Shown in pieces: positions 45,461-57,648 of a DNA stretch of 64,000 bases. Every line of letters starts with the position of its first letter. Position 1 is the stretch's first letter. Location: NCBI RefSeq assembly GCF_022539505.1, contig NC_061513.1:346781617-346845616 (forward strand), in the 5' to 3' direction. Below the pieces are notes generated by a model. The model was given only the letters and a program-made list of their open reading frames with translations. It made no database searches and was not told the DNA's origin. The translations under genes and the position numbers were made by a program. The DNA is from Lolium rigidum (taxonomy: Eukaryota; Streptophyta; Magnoliopsida; Poales; Poaceae).

Positions 45461-45771
45461 TCGTAAACGGCTCGATCGGAGAGCGTTGAACGAGATGGCG
45501 CGATCGAGAAAAAAACAATGCCAGAGAGGCTGCCATCTGGGCCCTACATCCCTCGGCGGTGCGGATTTGCGTTGACTCGGCCGGCGAACCCGAGATTTTG
45601 AGATGCACCACGTCCCGGGCCACCATACGCGACGTTTTGGCCGTTTTCGTCGGGCTAGGTGGCCTCAAAAACGAGAAAAAAACGTTTTGACATGCACAAC
45701 GGAGAGACCAAAAATCGTCGGCCATGGTACACCAGCAACCACGGCGCGACTTCAACTTCGTCGGCCATGGC
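45461..45771. other. CACTA right terminal region
   Basis: Single-copy sequence between the array and the right TIR, with no gene. It is homologous to 47215-47550, the end of a second CACTA copy (shared GCTGCCATCTGGGCCCTACA-type and CCTCAAAAACGAGAAAAAA blocks). Confidence 0.8.
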
Positions 45772-45787
45772 AACTTTTCTTGTAGTG
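45772..45787 (-). repeat. CACTA right terminal inverted repeat
   Basis: AACTTTTCTTGTAGTG, the exact complement of the left end, followed by the CTA duplication at 45788-45790. Confidence 0.93.
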
Positions 45788-46093
45788 CTAGGCCGCGCCT
45801 AGGGGTGGTGTGGCCACCTCCTGGCTCCGCTCCGTCTGCCCTCTGGACTCTGTCTTCGTTACAGTAAAATAGGAACTTTGGCTTTTGTTTCGTCCAATTT
45901 CGAGAATATTTCCTATACAACTTTTCTGAAATACAAAAACAGCAGAAAACAAGAACTGGCACTGTGTCATCTTGTTAATAGGTTAGCTCTAGAAAATGCA
46001 TAAAAGTTCCACGAAGTGTAAGCAAAACATATATAAATTGGTGTAAAAAAAGCATGAAGCATCAAAAAATTTAGATACATTTGCAGCGTATCA
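45788..46093 (-). mobile_element. outer Athila-like LTR, 5' portion (segment 1 of 3)
   Basis: On the minus strand the LTR begins TGATACGCTGCAAATG at 46093 and runs into the CACTA insertion. The order of blocks matches the start of the solo LTR at 8714 (for example the counterpart of AACCTATTAGCAAGATG near 45975). Confidence 0.85.
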
Positions 46094-46530
46094 CTCTCTT
46101 CGAGAGAACCCTCGGGGGTCATATATATATAGTGGTTTTTAGATCAAAATACATCAATTGGCGAAATAATCAAGCAGATGGGACGATCGACGGCCAAAAT
46201 AGCATGGGTGGCGGCGGCGTGCCCTCGTTGCCTGGGCACGCCACCTGCCCTCTTTTGGGGCCTCAGGCCCCTCCAGGTGAGCTTCCAGGTCCCAAGTTGT
46301 TTCTCCCGATGAAAAAATGACAATCCAGAAATCCTAGCATAATTTGACTCTGTATAGGTCTCTGAAAGTGAAATAACAAAACAAATAATTCCTGTTATGC
46401 AGAGTTATAAACCAAATAAAGGGGATCATTGGTAAATCCCCATAAATCAATATACAACATGGTATTATCATCATATATGTTGCAAATATGTTGGAATTTG
46501 TTCTAATAAAGGACAAAGTTCATGTATGGT
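46094..46530 (-). mobile_element. fragment of another Gypsy-type LTR
   Basis: Read on the minus strand, the sequence has LTR-like features (the GC-rich block near 46190-46300, and an AT-rich block near 46330-46500). It is cut at 46093 by the start of the outer LTR. No complete ends or duplication can be seen. Confidence 0.4.
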
Positions 46531-47199
46531 TTTTTACATACAGCAACATCCCCAAGCGTAGCCTATGTTGGGGGATGCACAAGGTTGTCACCTTTTGCTT
46601 GATGATAAGAGGAGGGACAACTGGACATGACATAAACCATGTCCCAATTATTAGATATACATGTTATATGTATTCATGGTTAATCAACAGGGGGTATAAC
46701 TATAGGGAGCTTTAAACTTACATCGGTGGTTGGACTTTATGTCTTAATAATTCCCTCGTTTATTCGGCCTTAGGATCAATCACTAGTGGTGTAATTGCTC
46801 ATGTTTATGGCTACACCTATCTATGGCCCCTCTCTAGAAGAAACTATAAAAAGACTAACTTTGTGCTTCACTGATTATGACAACCACACAAATGAAGTAG
46901 CAATTTGCTAGAACACTTTCTTCCTTGAGTTACTCCACTTTACTTCACTTCATCTAATTTTACTTTTTTTTGTTGCATTAGTTTTACTCATTGAATTTTA
47001 ATTTTAGCACATATAGTTTTATACTAGAAACCTCTTCGCATAGACAAACACAATATAGATCCTAGATTTGTATAGAAGGTCATATAAATGGGTTATAGGG
47101 CTTTAGTGAATAGATAGTTTACCTTCAGCTCCTCATGGGTTCGACACTCAAATACTTATTGAATTGTACTACGGTGATCCCCTGCACTTGGGGGTCATA
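46531..47199 (+). mobile_element. LTR 3'-end fragment
   Basis: The last 60 bp (GGGTTCGACACTC to GATCCCCTGCACTTGGGGGT) are typical of the 3' end of a large Triticeae Gypsy LTR, which should finish in CA; here it finishes GTCATAA and runs into CACTA sequence. The left part is AT-rich and not assigned with certainty. Confidence 0.45.
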
Positions 47200-47567
47200 A
47201 GGGTCCCATTTTGCAGGAGCGGCTTCAACGTTTCAAAACCAGCAGCCTGAACGACTCAATCGGAGAACGTGAACGAGAGGGTGCGATCGAAAAAAAATAG
47301 CGCTAGAGACGCTGCCATATGGGCCCTACAGCCCTGGGAGTGCGGATTTGCGTTGACTTGGGTGACACATCCGATAATTCATCATGCACCATGTCCCGGC
47401 CACCATTCATGACGTTTTTCACGATTCCGTGGTGCTAGATGACCTCAAAAACGAGAAAAAACAGTTTTAAGATGCACCACGGAGAGAGCAAAAATCATCA
47501 GGGATGGTGCAACAACAACCACGGTCCGACTTGAAATTCGTCGACCATGGCAACTTTTCTTGTAGTG
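47200..47567 (+). mobile_element. 3' end of a second, related CACTA element
   Basis: Starts within a GGGTCCCATTTTGCAGGAGC unit of the same type as the right subterminal array, continues with the homologue of 45461-45771, and ends with the same inverted repeat, CAACTTTTCTTGTAGTG. About 370 bp survive; the rest was lost or replaced by the LTR fragment on its left. It abuts the LINE at 47568. Confidence 0.85.
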
Positions 47568-49258
47568 TGGCCTAGGTGTGAGAAACTTGCAGCTATTAAT
47601 CGAAGTCTATTTGTTTCGGCAGCCTGCAGGTTAGCAAAAAAAACCTGAGAATCATCTTGCTCTCATCCTCAAGTCAAAATACCACAGTGATACATCCATT
47701 TGAAGGGAAAATCAAAACAAACCAAAATCTACCTTCTGGACGGCAATTCTCAAGGTAAGACCGCTTCTAATCTCAACATCTTTTTACCAAACTGTTGATG
47801 GCAGTAGCTCCATCTGGAGTTCTCCTTGGTTCTCGTAGTGGCAAACTATTTATGATAATATGATCATTCAGCAACCTCCTTATGCATACCCAACAATTGT
47901 TAAGGATCTAGGTGCCCAACCAGAAAATATGGAACGTACAACTGTGAATTCTCTGTTCACTCCTGAAACTGTCGATGCCATATTGCAAAATCCTATTGTT
48001 AATTCTCCTAGGCAGGATGTTCTAGTTTGGAAACTAATCCCTGCAGGTGATTGCTCCTCGAAAAGTTCCTACAAGCACTGCTTTGATAACCTTATGCTGC
48101 GAGCAAATTAGAGACCGAAAGCAGTTCCTCCACAGATTGTTCACCTTCTGAAGCAGGCATGGTTAGTAAAACTTATGGCTCCAAGAGTCCAGACTTTCTC
48201 ATGTAGGCTTCTGCGCCGAGCACTTCCAACTGCTAAGCATGCAAGTAAGTTCTCCGAACACATGGATGAAGACTATGCTAGATGTGGTAGCATAGAGGAT
48301 GAAATGCACATGATTTTTCTATGTCCATTCTCAAAAGCTGCATGGTTCTCCTCTCTTTGGTTTATCAAAACATGGATCTTTGCTGCTACTCATCACTCTG
48401 TTCCTGAGATAATTCAAGCTCTTCTTGCTTCTGCTCGTTCCCTTGTCAATACTAATAGTTTATACACCTTCTTGTGGTGTTTGTGGAAGGCAAGAAATGA
48501 TGCTCAATTTGGTAGAAAATTTTGTAAACCCTCTCAGGTGTTTTCTAATGCAATCATGCAGGCCTCTAAGCTTGATGAGATAGTGAACCCTAGGAACAAC
48601 GCTTTACTCGCTCAGCTAGCGAGCTACAAGTGCCACAACAAGATCCTTCTTTATTTGTAGGTAATGTTATCTTCCGCGGGGCGGCTTGGAAAAATGAAGA
48701 GAACGACCAATCGGTTCTAGCAGGCATTGGCATCATCATCCAAACTGGAGGCATTCAACACTGCCAACAACTACATATGTGGGCCTTGTCACTTTTTTTT
48801 TCGAGAGTACGTCTTCCATATCCATATCTTTATAGAAGGTAGAATTTTGAATACAAGACGACTACAACTCGCTGCAAACAACTGAGCTAGTACAAACTCC
48901 ACTCCACTCTACACCGGCTAGTCCGAAGACAACCACAACCGAAACTACAACTACGACACGAAAGAGCCTATCCAAAGCAGCAGAACATCAAAGTCACGTC
49001 TCGAACAACTCGGGTCACATCCGAAGATCAACACCTCCAACTGAACTCTCCTTGTTCACGCACCACAAAAGTAGAAGATGGTGGGACTTGGGCGGTCCCG
49101 AGAAAGGAATCGTCTTGGACTCCCCAGCTATGTCGTACATAGGGCCACGGATGATCAAGCTTGGACAACGACAAGCACCGGAGGGGCGCGACGAGAAACA
49201 ACGGGCCGTGACTCCAAAACGCAATGCTCCCAATAGAGGGACGACATCGAGATGCCGC

Positions 49259-50654
49259 TGATAACCCACAAGTATAGGGGATCGCAGCAGTCTTCGTGGG
49301 TAGTAAAACCCAATTTATTGATTCGACACAAGGGGAGATAAAGAATACTTGAAAGCCTTAACAACGGAGTTGTCAATTCAGCTGCACCTGGAAACAGACT
49401 TGCTCGCAAGAGTTTATCGATAGTAACAGTTTTATAGCAAGTAGCGTAGTAAAATAACAGCAGCAGAGTAACAGAGATAGCAGTAGTGATTATAGTAAAC
49501 AATAGGATTAAAATACTGTAGGCACGGGGACGGATAACGGGCGTTGCATGGATGAGAGAAACTCATGTAACAATCAAGCAGGGCATTTGCAGATAATAAT
49601 AAAACGGTGTCTAAGTACAAAGCAATCAATAGGCATGTGTTCCAATTATAGTCATACGTGCTCGCAATGAGAAACTTGCACAACATCTTTTGTCCTACCA
49701 GCCGGTGGCAGCCGGGCCTCAAGGGAATCTATCGGATATTAAGGTACTCCTTTTAATAGAGTACCGGAGCAAAGCATTAACACTCCGTGAACACATGTGA
49801 TCCTCACATCACTACCATCCCCTCCGGTTGTCCCGATTTTTGTCACTTCGGGGCCATTGGTTCCGGACAGCGACATGTGTATACAACTTGCAGGTAAGAC
49901 CATAAACAATGAATATCATGATGAAGTAATAACATGTTCAGATCTGAGATCATGGCACTCGGGCCCTAGTGACAAGCATTAAGCATAACAAGTTGCAACA
50001 ATATCATCAAAGTACCAATTACGGACACTAGGCACTATGCCCTAACAATCTTATACTATTACATGACCAATCTCATCCAATCCCTACCATCCCCTTCAGC
50101 CTACAGCGGGGGAATTACTCACACATGGATGGGGGAAACATGATTGGTCGATGGAGAGGCGTCGGTGGTGATGATGGCGATGATCTCCTCCAATTCCCCG
50201 TCCCGGCGGAGTGCCAGAACGGAGACTTCTGGCTCCCGAGACGGAGTTTCGCGATGTGGCGACGTTCTGGAGGGTTTCTGGCGACTTCGACTTCTCCCCG
50301 TGCGTTTTTAGGTCAAAGGCAATAAGTAGTCCGAAAGAGGGCGTCGGGGGCCAGCCGAGGCCGCCACACACTAGGGCCGCGCGGGCCCCTCCTGGGCCGC
50401 GCCGGCCTAGTGTGTGGGGCCCTCGTGCCCCCACCTGGCTTGCCCTTCTGGCTCCGTCGCATTCGGGAAAATAGGGCCTTTCGCATAAATTCCGAGGATT
50501 TTCCCGAAAGTTGGATTTCTGCACAAAAACGAGACACCGGAACAGTTCTGCTGAAAACAGCGTTAGTCCGTGTTAGTTGCATCCAAAATACACAAATTAG
50601 AGGCAAAACAATAGCAAAAGTGTTCGGGAAAGTAGATACGTTTTGGACGTATCA
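49259..50654 (-). repeat. Athila-type 3' LTR
   Basis: 1396 bp. On the plus strand it runs TGATAACCCACAAGTATAGG to GGACGTATCA; same family as the solo LTR at 8714-10224. Confidence 0.93.
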
Positions 50655-50669
50655 ACTCCCCCAAGCTTA
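50655..50669 (-). other. Athila-type polypurine tract
   Basis: Minus strand TAAGCTTGGGGGAGT directly before the 3' LTR. Confidence 0.8.
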
Positions 50670-53001
50670 GCTTATTGCTTGTCCTCAAGCAATTCAGTTA
50701 ACAACCGAGCGATAAAAGAACTTTCACGAACACATTTGTTCATATGATGTAAATATTCTCATGCTATGGCTAACACTTAGGCAGTTCATAATAAGATACA
50801 TGCAAATAAGATCATCCAATAGCTATGTCAATCATGGAAAAGTACCAACAATTAATAATAAGCATCATGAATCACGTATATAAGCATGATTGCAATGTTC
50901 ATAAAAGAGTATGATAGAGTGGTATCTCGCTTGCCCATATTTGATCAGCAAAACATAAATGCTCAGGCACCTCTGAAGTTCATAGAAAGACTAGAAATAG
51001 TGATTGTCAAAGATAAAAGCATCAAAGTTATACCACAATCAATCATATTTTGAGACAAGCATATTACACTAAGAATGACAGTTGTGCTCTCAAGAAAGTA
51101 CTCAAAGAAAGGATGGAGACTCAATGTAAAAGTAAAAGATTGACCCTTCGCAGAGGGAAGCAGGGATTAACATGCGCTAGAGCTTTTCATTTTTAAAACA
51201 GGAGTAAAATTATTTTGAGAGGTGTTTGTTGTTGTCAACGAATGGTAATGGGTACACTAACTACCTCGTCAACCAGACTTTCAAGAGCGGCTCCCATGAA
51301 ATTTTATTTTTGGGTGGCACTCCTTCCAACCTTGCTTTCACAAACCATGGCTAACCGAATCTTCGGGTGCCTGCCAACAATCTCATACCATGAAGGAGTG
51401 CCTTTTTATTTTAGTTTTATTTAGATGACACTCCTCCCCACCTTTGCTTTCTCAAGCCATGGCTAACCGAATCCTCGGGTGCCAACCAACAATCACATAC
51501 CATGGAGGAGTGTCTATTTATAAATTTATGAAGGTTAATTAATTTGGGGCTGGGAACCCCGTTGCCAGCTCCTTTTGCAAAATTATTGGATAAGCGGATG
51601 TGCCACTAGTCCATATGAAAGTCCGTCAAGAGTAAATGACAAGGTTGAAAGATAAACACCACATACTTCCTCATGAGCTATGAAACATTAACACAAATTG
51701 AGAAGCATTTTGAAGGTTTAAAGGTAGCGCATGAGAATTTACTTGGAATGGTTTGAAATGCCATGCATAGGTATTTATGGTGGACACTTTGGAACAACTT
51801 GGTTTTCATGTGTTTGGAGGCACGAGCAGCGTTCCCGCTCAGTACAAGTGAAGGCTAGCAATAGACTAGGAAGCGACAAATCAAGAGAGCAAGAATCGTC
51901 ATAATCATGCTTGCGGCAAAATAGATTAACCGAGGCATAAAAGTGATACAAGAACTCGAGGCAATGTAAATCATTGAGGCTTAATTGACTCTTGTTCAGT
52001 CATATGCATGCGTGAGCATGTGCCAAGTTAATTCAAACGAATTATTCAGAGGAGGATACCACAATATCATACCTATTTATGAATAAAACAATGCAAGCAA
52101 ACATTCATGACATGCTACTCATATTAATAGATTGGAGCTAAACATGAGAGATCATGAACTACTAGACTTTCTTAAATGACATATACCTCACATGAACCAA
52201 CCAAGCATGCTCACATGGATGAGTATATGTACAAAAATGAAAACAAATAGAGTTCATACCAGCCTCTCACCACAATCAGATCGTCGTATATCGTCATTAT
52301 TGCTTTTTCACTTGTATAGCTTGAATAATATGGAATGAAAACCACGCTCCAGCCACCGAAGACCATTGAACTCATAAAGAACTTTACAAAACCAAAGAAG
52401 AACAGCAAATATTTTTGGTGTTTTCGAATTTGGAAACAAGAACAAAAGGAAGCAAGCAAACAAAGCAAAATCTTTTTGGATTTTCTTATAGCAAACTAGC
52501 AATAGCAAATAAAGCAAGATAAAATCAAGAAACTAAAATAAACAAGTGGTGAAGAGAAACAACAGAAATATTTTTGGTCTTTTTGTGTTTTAGGAAAGAA
52601 ACAAAGTAAGAATAAGAAAATGAAAACTAAAAGAAACACAGAAAAGCAAGATGGCAGAAATCTGCCAAAACTTGACAGCAGTACAGTAATCGATTTTTAC
52701 AAAAATCTTCCGTTGCTCAGCTCGAAAAGTGTTCAACTAATGAAAGTTAGATAACAACCTGGGGAACATGCACAAAAATTGGCAGCTCAAAATAACGTTC
52801 TGGCTGTGCGCACGAATTTTTCTAGTAACAGTCCAGAATCTGTTTTCAGGCAGCACCTCCCCAAATATCATCTTCCTCTCATTAGAAAACCACTCAAAGA
52901 AACTCAACAAGTATATACAAGTATCCAGCAACCATAATATGCAAAGAATGAGTGATGCCGGTATACCTCCCCCCAAGCTTAGGCTTTTGCCTAAGTGGAG
53001 A
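50670..53001 (-). other. Athila 3' non-coding region
   Basis: AT-rich, no conserved frame. It is homologous in reverse complement to the relic at 4931-7640. It includes a pair of diverged direct repeats of about 110-120 bp at roughly 51290-51405 and 51415-51515, each with CATGGCTAACCGAATC(T/C)TCGG. Confidence 0.7.
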
Positions 53002-54121
53002 TCAATCCCATGGTGCCCATGAAGTAGCACCTTCGTAGTACGACGAAGATGGATCATATTCCGGGTATGTGCTGGAAGAAGCACCCGGATACGTGACGGT
53101 GTAGTCATAAGAGGGCTCGGCGTCCTCGGAGTCATGCTGCTGGTGGAAGCCTTGTATCTTCAATTGCTCATCCACCTCCTCCTTAGAGCGCGACCATGGT
53201 TTCCTGTCAATGCTGAACAAATCTGGCTGCGGCAAAAGAATTTCCCTCTCTTCCCCGTCAGCAAACAATATTCTATAGACAATGTTATCTAAACTAGAGT
53301 CGGCCGTAACAAATTGGTGACTCTTCATAGCAGCAATATCGAGCCTCATAGGGGTTATTTTTACATCAGTAGGGTCAAGAGGAAGCTCTAAATATGCTAA
53401 AACGCGCGAAGCAATAATTCCTCCAAATATAGGCCCCTTGTTAGACAAGCGGCGAGCAACAAGAGCACCAAGATGATAAGGCGTGTCCCCAAGTGAGTGC
53501 AGCAATTAAGAAACCAAGGTGATAGCTAGATATGTTACTAGTGTTCTCCCTACCAAGAATGCTAGTGCCAATGTAATAAGCAAAATACTTAATGGCGGGG
53601 AGTTGGATGTTTCTTATCTTGCCACGCTGAATGGTGCGACAATCATCATTGGTGATCCCTCGATAGAGCTCCAGCAATTCCTTGGGGTTGTCCTCGATCT
53701 TCCTTGCTGTACCTATAGGGACAATACCCAATGCAGCACAAAAAAATTCCAACTTCATAGTAATAGGTTTACCATAGATCTTGAATGAAACTGTCGGGCG
53801 AAAGTGCTTATTGTTGAACTTGAAGCTCTCCACAAAGATTTTAGTGAGCGTGTAGTATTGCTCACTCTCATCTCCCACATAGGTGGTTAAACCCGCCCTA
53901 CCGACGAGGGTCAAGAAATCATCCAACAAACCTGCATTTCTCAAAAAGTCATAACATGGGAAGGATGAAGCATTAGGGACTCCATTGTCCTCCTCGGGTG
54001 CGAAGCTTGGTGCGATGAGATCCTCATTGTAGGATTGCCTGAATCGGGTGGATGACCTCGAGGGCCTCCCCGTGCTTGTTGTCTCCCCTTGGAACACTTC
54101 TCCAAAGTTAAAGTTGTCCAT
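53002..54121 (-). pseudogene. Athila accessory ORF (position of the former env-like gene)
   Basis: Sense-strand ORF between protease and the 3' LTR. The start I prefer is ATG at 54121 (MDNFNFGEVFQGETTSTGRP), because an acceptor-like TTTCAG lies just upstream; the frame is also open further up to 54220. One frame change near 53490 joins residues SSYHLGFLIAALT to YHLGALVARRLSN. The central part (FVESFKFNNKHF, FKIYGKPITMKLEFFCAALG) resembles the ATHILA ORF1-like accessory proteins of plant Gypsy elements; I see no signal peptide or membrane segment. The C-terminus is Tyr/Ser/Pro-rich, ending SWAPWD. The function of this family is not known to me. Confidence 0.6.
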
Positions 54122-54221
54122 CCCCCTTTTCTGAAATTTTTCAACAAACAATATAAAATCTGATTTGGTGACATATAATTGAGGGAAACTACCATAGGAA
54201 CTTGCTAGAGTACTAATCATG

Positions 54222-54910
54222 CATCAAAACTAGTTTCTACCACTTAGAACAAGCATGCAAGCTCACTAAACATGTTACCTACAGCAGCAAAATATTCAAG
54301 ATATACTCAACCAAACAAAATTCTACTTGGATGGTTGGAGGAGTCACATACCGAAGAGCAAATGTGCCAAATTTCAGACAGAAATCTGGGCTGAGCAAAG
54401 AGATCGAGAAATCTGGAGCTCTTGAGCAAAAACGCGAGTGAGAGGAACCTGGTGCGAGCTTTTTCGGGAGAGAGAAGAATGTGGGAGGAAGAGATGATGA
54501 AGTGGGGCAAAGGGGGACCCACACACCAGGGTGGCGCGCCCCCCTTGCAGGCCGCGCCGGCCTGTGGGGTGCCACCCTGGGGTGCCCCACTGGTCATCCC
54601 CAGGTGCTCCCAGGTGCCTCGTCGAAAAATAGGACCAACGGTATAATTTTTGTGGATTTTTGAAAACTTTGAAAAATGCACATTTCTGGGTATTAAGTTT
54701 ATTATTACTGGCCAGGAAATTTTTTGAAATCTCTAACTAACTAAGGAACTTTACAAAACAAAAGTGCTACAGCAAGTAGAACAAGTGGAGGAAGAAAGAG
54801 ATGTTGTTTACCTCCTCTATGCATATAAAAAGTATTTGTTAACAAGGTTGATCAAGTCTTGCCACCAAATAAATTTTACATAGCATAAGAAGAAATAAAC
54901 CTCAAATCAA
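54222..54910 (-). other. Athila spacer between protease and accessory ORF, leader-like
   Basis: No long frame. On the minus strand, a GC-rich block at about 54640-54500 (containing GGCGCGCCACCCTGG) is followed by CT-rich sequence and then a TTGCTGCTGTAGGTAACATG-like stretch. This looks like a promoter or spliced leader for the accessory ORF. Confidence 0.35.
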
Positions 54911-57561
54911 TCATGTTACCTTGAATTGTATTGATATGGATCCAATCACAAGAGTTTGATATTCTTCTTTAGGCTCATATATAGGACAATCAATGGTTCC
55001 CACTTTGATAGTTCTCACATTAGAAATTGTATTAACTCCACATGCTTTCTCAATCCTCTTGGGAAAATAAACGGTATGCTCCTTGTCATCAACATTGAAA
55101 GTAACTTTTCCTTTATTGCAATCAATAACAGCCCCTGCGGTGTTAAGAAAAGGTCTCCCAAGAATAATAGACATATTATCATCTTCGGGCATTTCCAACA
55201 CAACAAAATCAGTTAATATCAAGCAGTTATTAGTAACTTGAACAGGAACATCCTCACATATACCAACAGGAATAGCAGTAGATTTATCAGCCATTTGCAA
55301 AGATATATCAGTAGGTATCAACTTATCTAAGTAAAGTCTCTTATAAAGAGAGAAAGGCATAACACTAACACCGGCTCCCAAGTCACATAGAGCAGTTTTA
55401 ACATAATTATTCTTAATAGAACAAGGAATAGTCGGTATACCTGGGTCGCCCAACTTCTTTGGAACTTTGCCATTGAAAGAGTAATTAGCAAGCATAGTGG
55501 AAATTTCCTCATTGGGGATTTTCCTTTTGTTAGTAACAATATCTTTCATATACTTTGAATAAGGAGGCAATTTAATAGCATCAGTTAAAGGGATTTGCAA
55601 GAATAAAGGTTTCATCCAATCACAAAATTTATTATAGTGTTCTTCTTCCTTTGATTTTAATTTCTTAGCAGGAAAAGGCATTTGCTTTTGCACCCAAGGT
55701 TCCCTTTCATTACCATGTTTCTTAGCAATAAAATCTTCTTTAGTATACTTCTTATTTTTAGCATGCTTTTCAGGTTCTTCTTCAACCTCTTCTTTATCAG
55801 AAGCATCATTCTTATCATTATCTTTATCATGTTCATTACCACTTTCAGTTTCAGCATCGGAAATAGAAATACTATTAGGATCATTAACAGGCTCAGAGGA
55901 TTCCACAACAGTTTTATGTTTCTTTTTCTTTTTCTTAGATGGAGCACTAGTTTCAGTTCGTTGAGAATCTTGTTCAATTCTTTTGGGATGCCCTTCAGGA
56001 TATAGAGGATCCTGGGTAGAGACACCACCTCTAGTTGTTACTTCATAAGCATGTTTCTCTTTAGAATTATTTTTTAATAAGTCATTTTGCACTTTAGTAA
56101 GTTGATCAATTTGAGTTTGAACCATTTGAAAATGTTTAACAAGCATCTTAACATCATTGGAGGTTCTCTCTACAATACCATGCAATTCACCAATAGCTCG
56201 AGAATTTTCCATTAAGTGATTCTCTACTCTCATATTAAAATTTTCTTGCTTAACAATATAATTATCAAACTCATCTAAGCATTGCGCAGGAGGTTTTGAA
56301 TACGGAATATCTTCCCTAGTAAAGCGCCGAAGGGAGTTTACCTCAATCATGGATGAAGGGGGAATTATCTCACATATATCTTCTATGGGAGGTAGATTCT
56401 TCACATCTTCGGATTTAATACCTTTCTCCTTGAGAGACTTCTTGGCTTCCCTCATATCTTCATCATTCAATTTAATTAAACCCCTCTTCTTCAATATTGG
56501 CGTTGGAATTGGTTCAGGCGTAGTCCAATCATCATGATTCCGGCCTATTTTAGCCAATAATTCTTCAGCTTCGTCCGGAGTTCTTTTCCCGAAAACACAA
56601 CCAAGCACAACTATCCAAATATGCCCTAGACTCAATGGTTAGTCCACTATAAAATATATCAAGTAGATCATTCTTTTCTAAATCATGTCCAGGTCGAGCT
56701 CGATAAGAGAACAAAATCTTGCCCAAGCCTCGGGCAATTTCTCTTCATCTCCTCGGTCAAATCTATAAATTTTCCGTAAAGCGACATGTTGAGCACTAGC
56801 AGGAAAGTATTTTCGAAAGAAAACATCACGCAAATCGGTTGGACTTTTAATAGAACCAGGAGGCAAATTATTATACCAAGTTTTAGCATCATCCTTTAAT
56901 GAGAAAGGAAAAAATTTAGCGACAAAATAAGTACGCATCTTGACATCATCAGAAAACAAACTACTCATAGAAGAAAGTTCAATCATGTGTTCTACAGCAC
57001 TTTCTTTTTCAGTACCACAAAAGGGTGCTTTCTCTACAATAGCTATATGAGATAGATCAAGAGAAAAATCATAATCTTTATCCTTAATGCATATAGGAGA
57101 TGTGGCAAATTTAGGATCAGGAGATAACTTATGTCTAACAGTATATTGTGTGAGAAACTTTTTAATTTTACTTGCATCAGTAGTAGCATTGCATCTATTA
57201 ATAAAATCATCATTAAGCTCCACATAATCTTCATCAGGATCATCACTAGAATAATCAAGTTCAGGTGAATTAACAGGTGTAGTAGCATTAGGAGTTTCAG
57301 TATTTTCAATTTGTCTAGACCTAGCAATTGTAGCATCTAGAAAAGATCCCAATGAACCACTATCATCAAGCACAGCAGAAACATTATCAATATTATGAGA
57401 GTTTTCAGATTCAGCGAAGTACCAGCAAGTGAAGCTTGTGGCGGTGAAACAAGTCGACTTATCACGGATGGTGAATCAAGAGTAGCAGAGGTACTCGGAG
57501 TTGTACCTTTTCTTGTAGTGGATGGTAATATGGCGACTTTAGGATCGCGAGGTTTACCCAT
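54911..57561 (-). pseudogene. Athila gag and aspartic protease
   Basis: Start ATG at 57561 (MGKPRDPKVAILPSTTRKG). Frame changes occur near 57400 and at about 56690-56630. The gag core includes KDDAKTWYNNLPPGSIKSP and VFFRKYFPAS, near 56870-56790. The last segment, about 56635-54911, contains coiled-coil-like and highly charged regions with Lys runs. It then has a retropepsin-like domain: ALCDLGAGVSVMP with the catalytic Asp in a D-L-G context, as is common in Athila copies, and IILGRPFLNTAG as second conserved block. It stops at 54911 without any reverse transcriptase. Confidence 0.8.
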
Positions 57562-57619
57562 GATGGAGAATTTGCAGCGAACAATATCAATCCAAGTGAA
57601 CTTCCAAATAAAGCTATGC

Positions 57620-57637
57620 TCCCCGGCAACGGCGCCA
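57620..57637 (-). other. Athila primer-binding site (tRNA-Asp)
   Basis: Minus strand TGGCGCCGTTGCCGGGGA, complementary to the 3' end of plant tRNA-Asp, eleven bases inside the 5' LTR end. Confidence 0.85.
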
Positions 57638-57648
57638 GAAAACGGTCT

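Larger units (their letters stand above)
10441..45787 (+). mobile_element. CACTA (En/Spm-type) DNA transposon with two nested retrotransposons
   Basis: Both ends carry the terminal inverted repeat CACTACAAGAAAAGTT (10441-10456, and its complement at 45772-45787). The element is flanked by the 3-bp duplication CTA (10438-10440 and 45788-45790), as expected for CACTA elements. It spans 35.3 kb, or about 22.2 kb without Tat-A and Tat-B. Inside are two unlike subterminal arrays, a minus-strand gene with duplicated exons, a telomere-motif satellite, a transposase gene reduced to its N-terminal associated domain, and a second plus-strand gene with B3-like domains. The catalytic transposase domain was not found, so it should be non-autonomous. 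It sits inside an Athila-like LTR. Confidence 0.9.

Noticed and set aside
10441..47567. Pairing the left TIR at 10441 with the right end at 47567
   Set aside because: The CTA duplication matches 45788-45790, not the TGG that follows 47567, and the LTR halves join only at 45787.
50125..50670. GC-rich frames within the Athila LTRs (also 58515-59053)
   Set aside because: They lie in LTR sequence, occur on both strands and have no conserved protein pattern.
55682..56005. Plus-strand Phe/Ile-rich frame resembling a membrane protein
   Set aside because: Complement of Lys/Asp/Glu-rich codons of the Athila gag-protease frame.
54911..56635. Loss of the protease active site (Asp-Leu-Gly in place of Asp-Thr-Gly)
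   Set aside because: This form is common in Athila-type elements as I know them, so it is not a break special to this copy.
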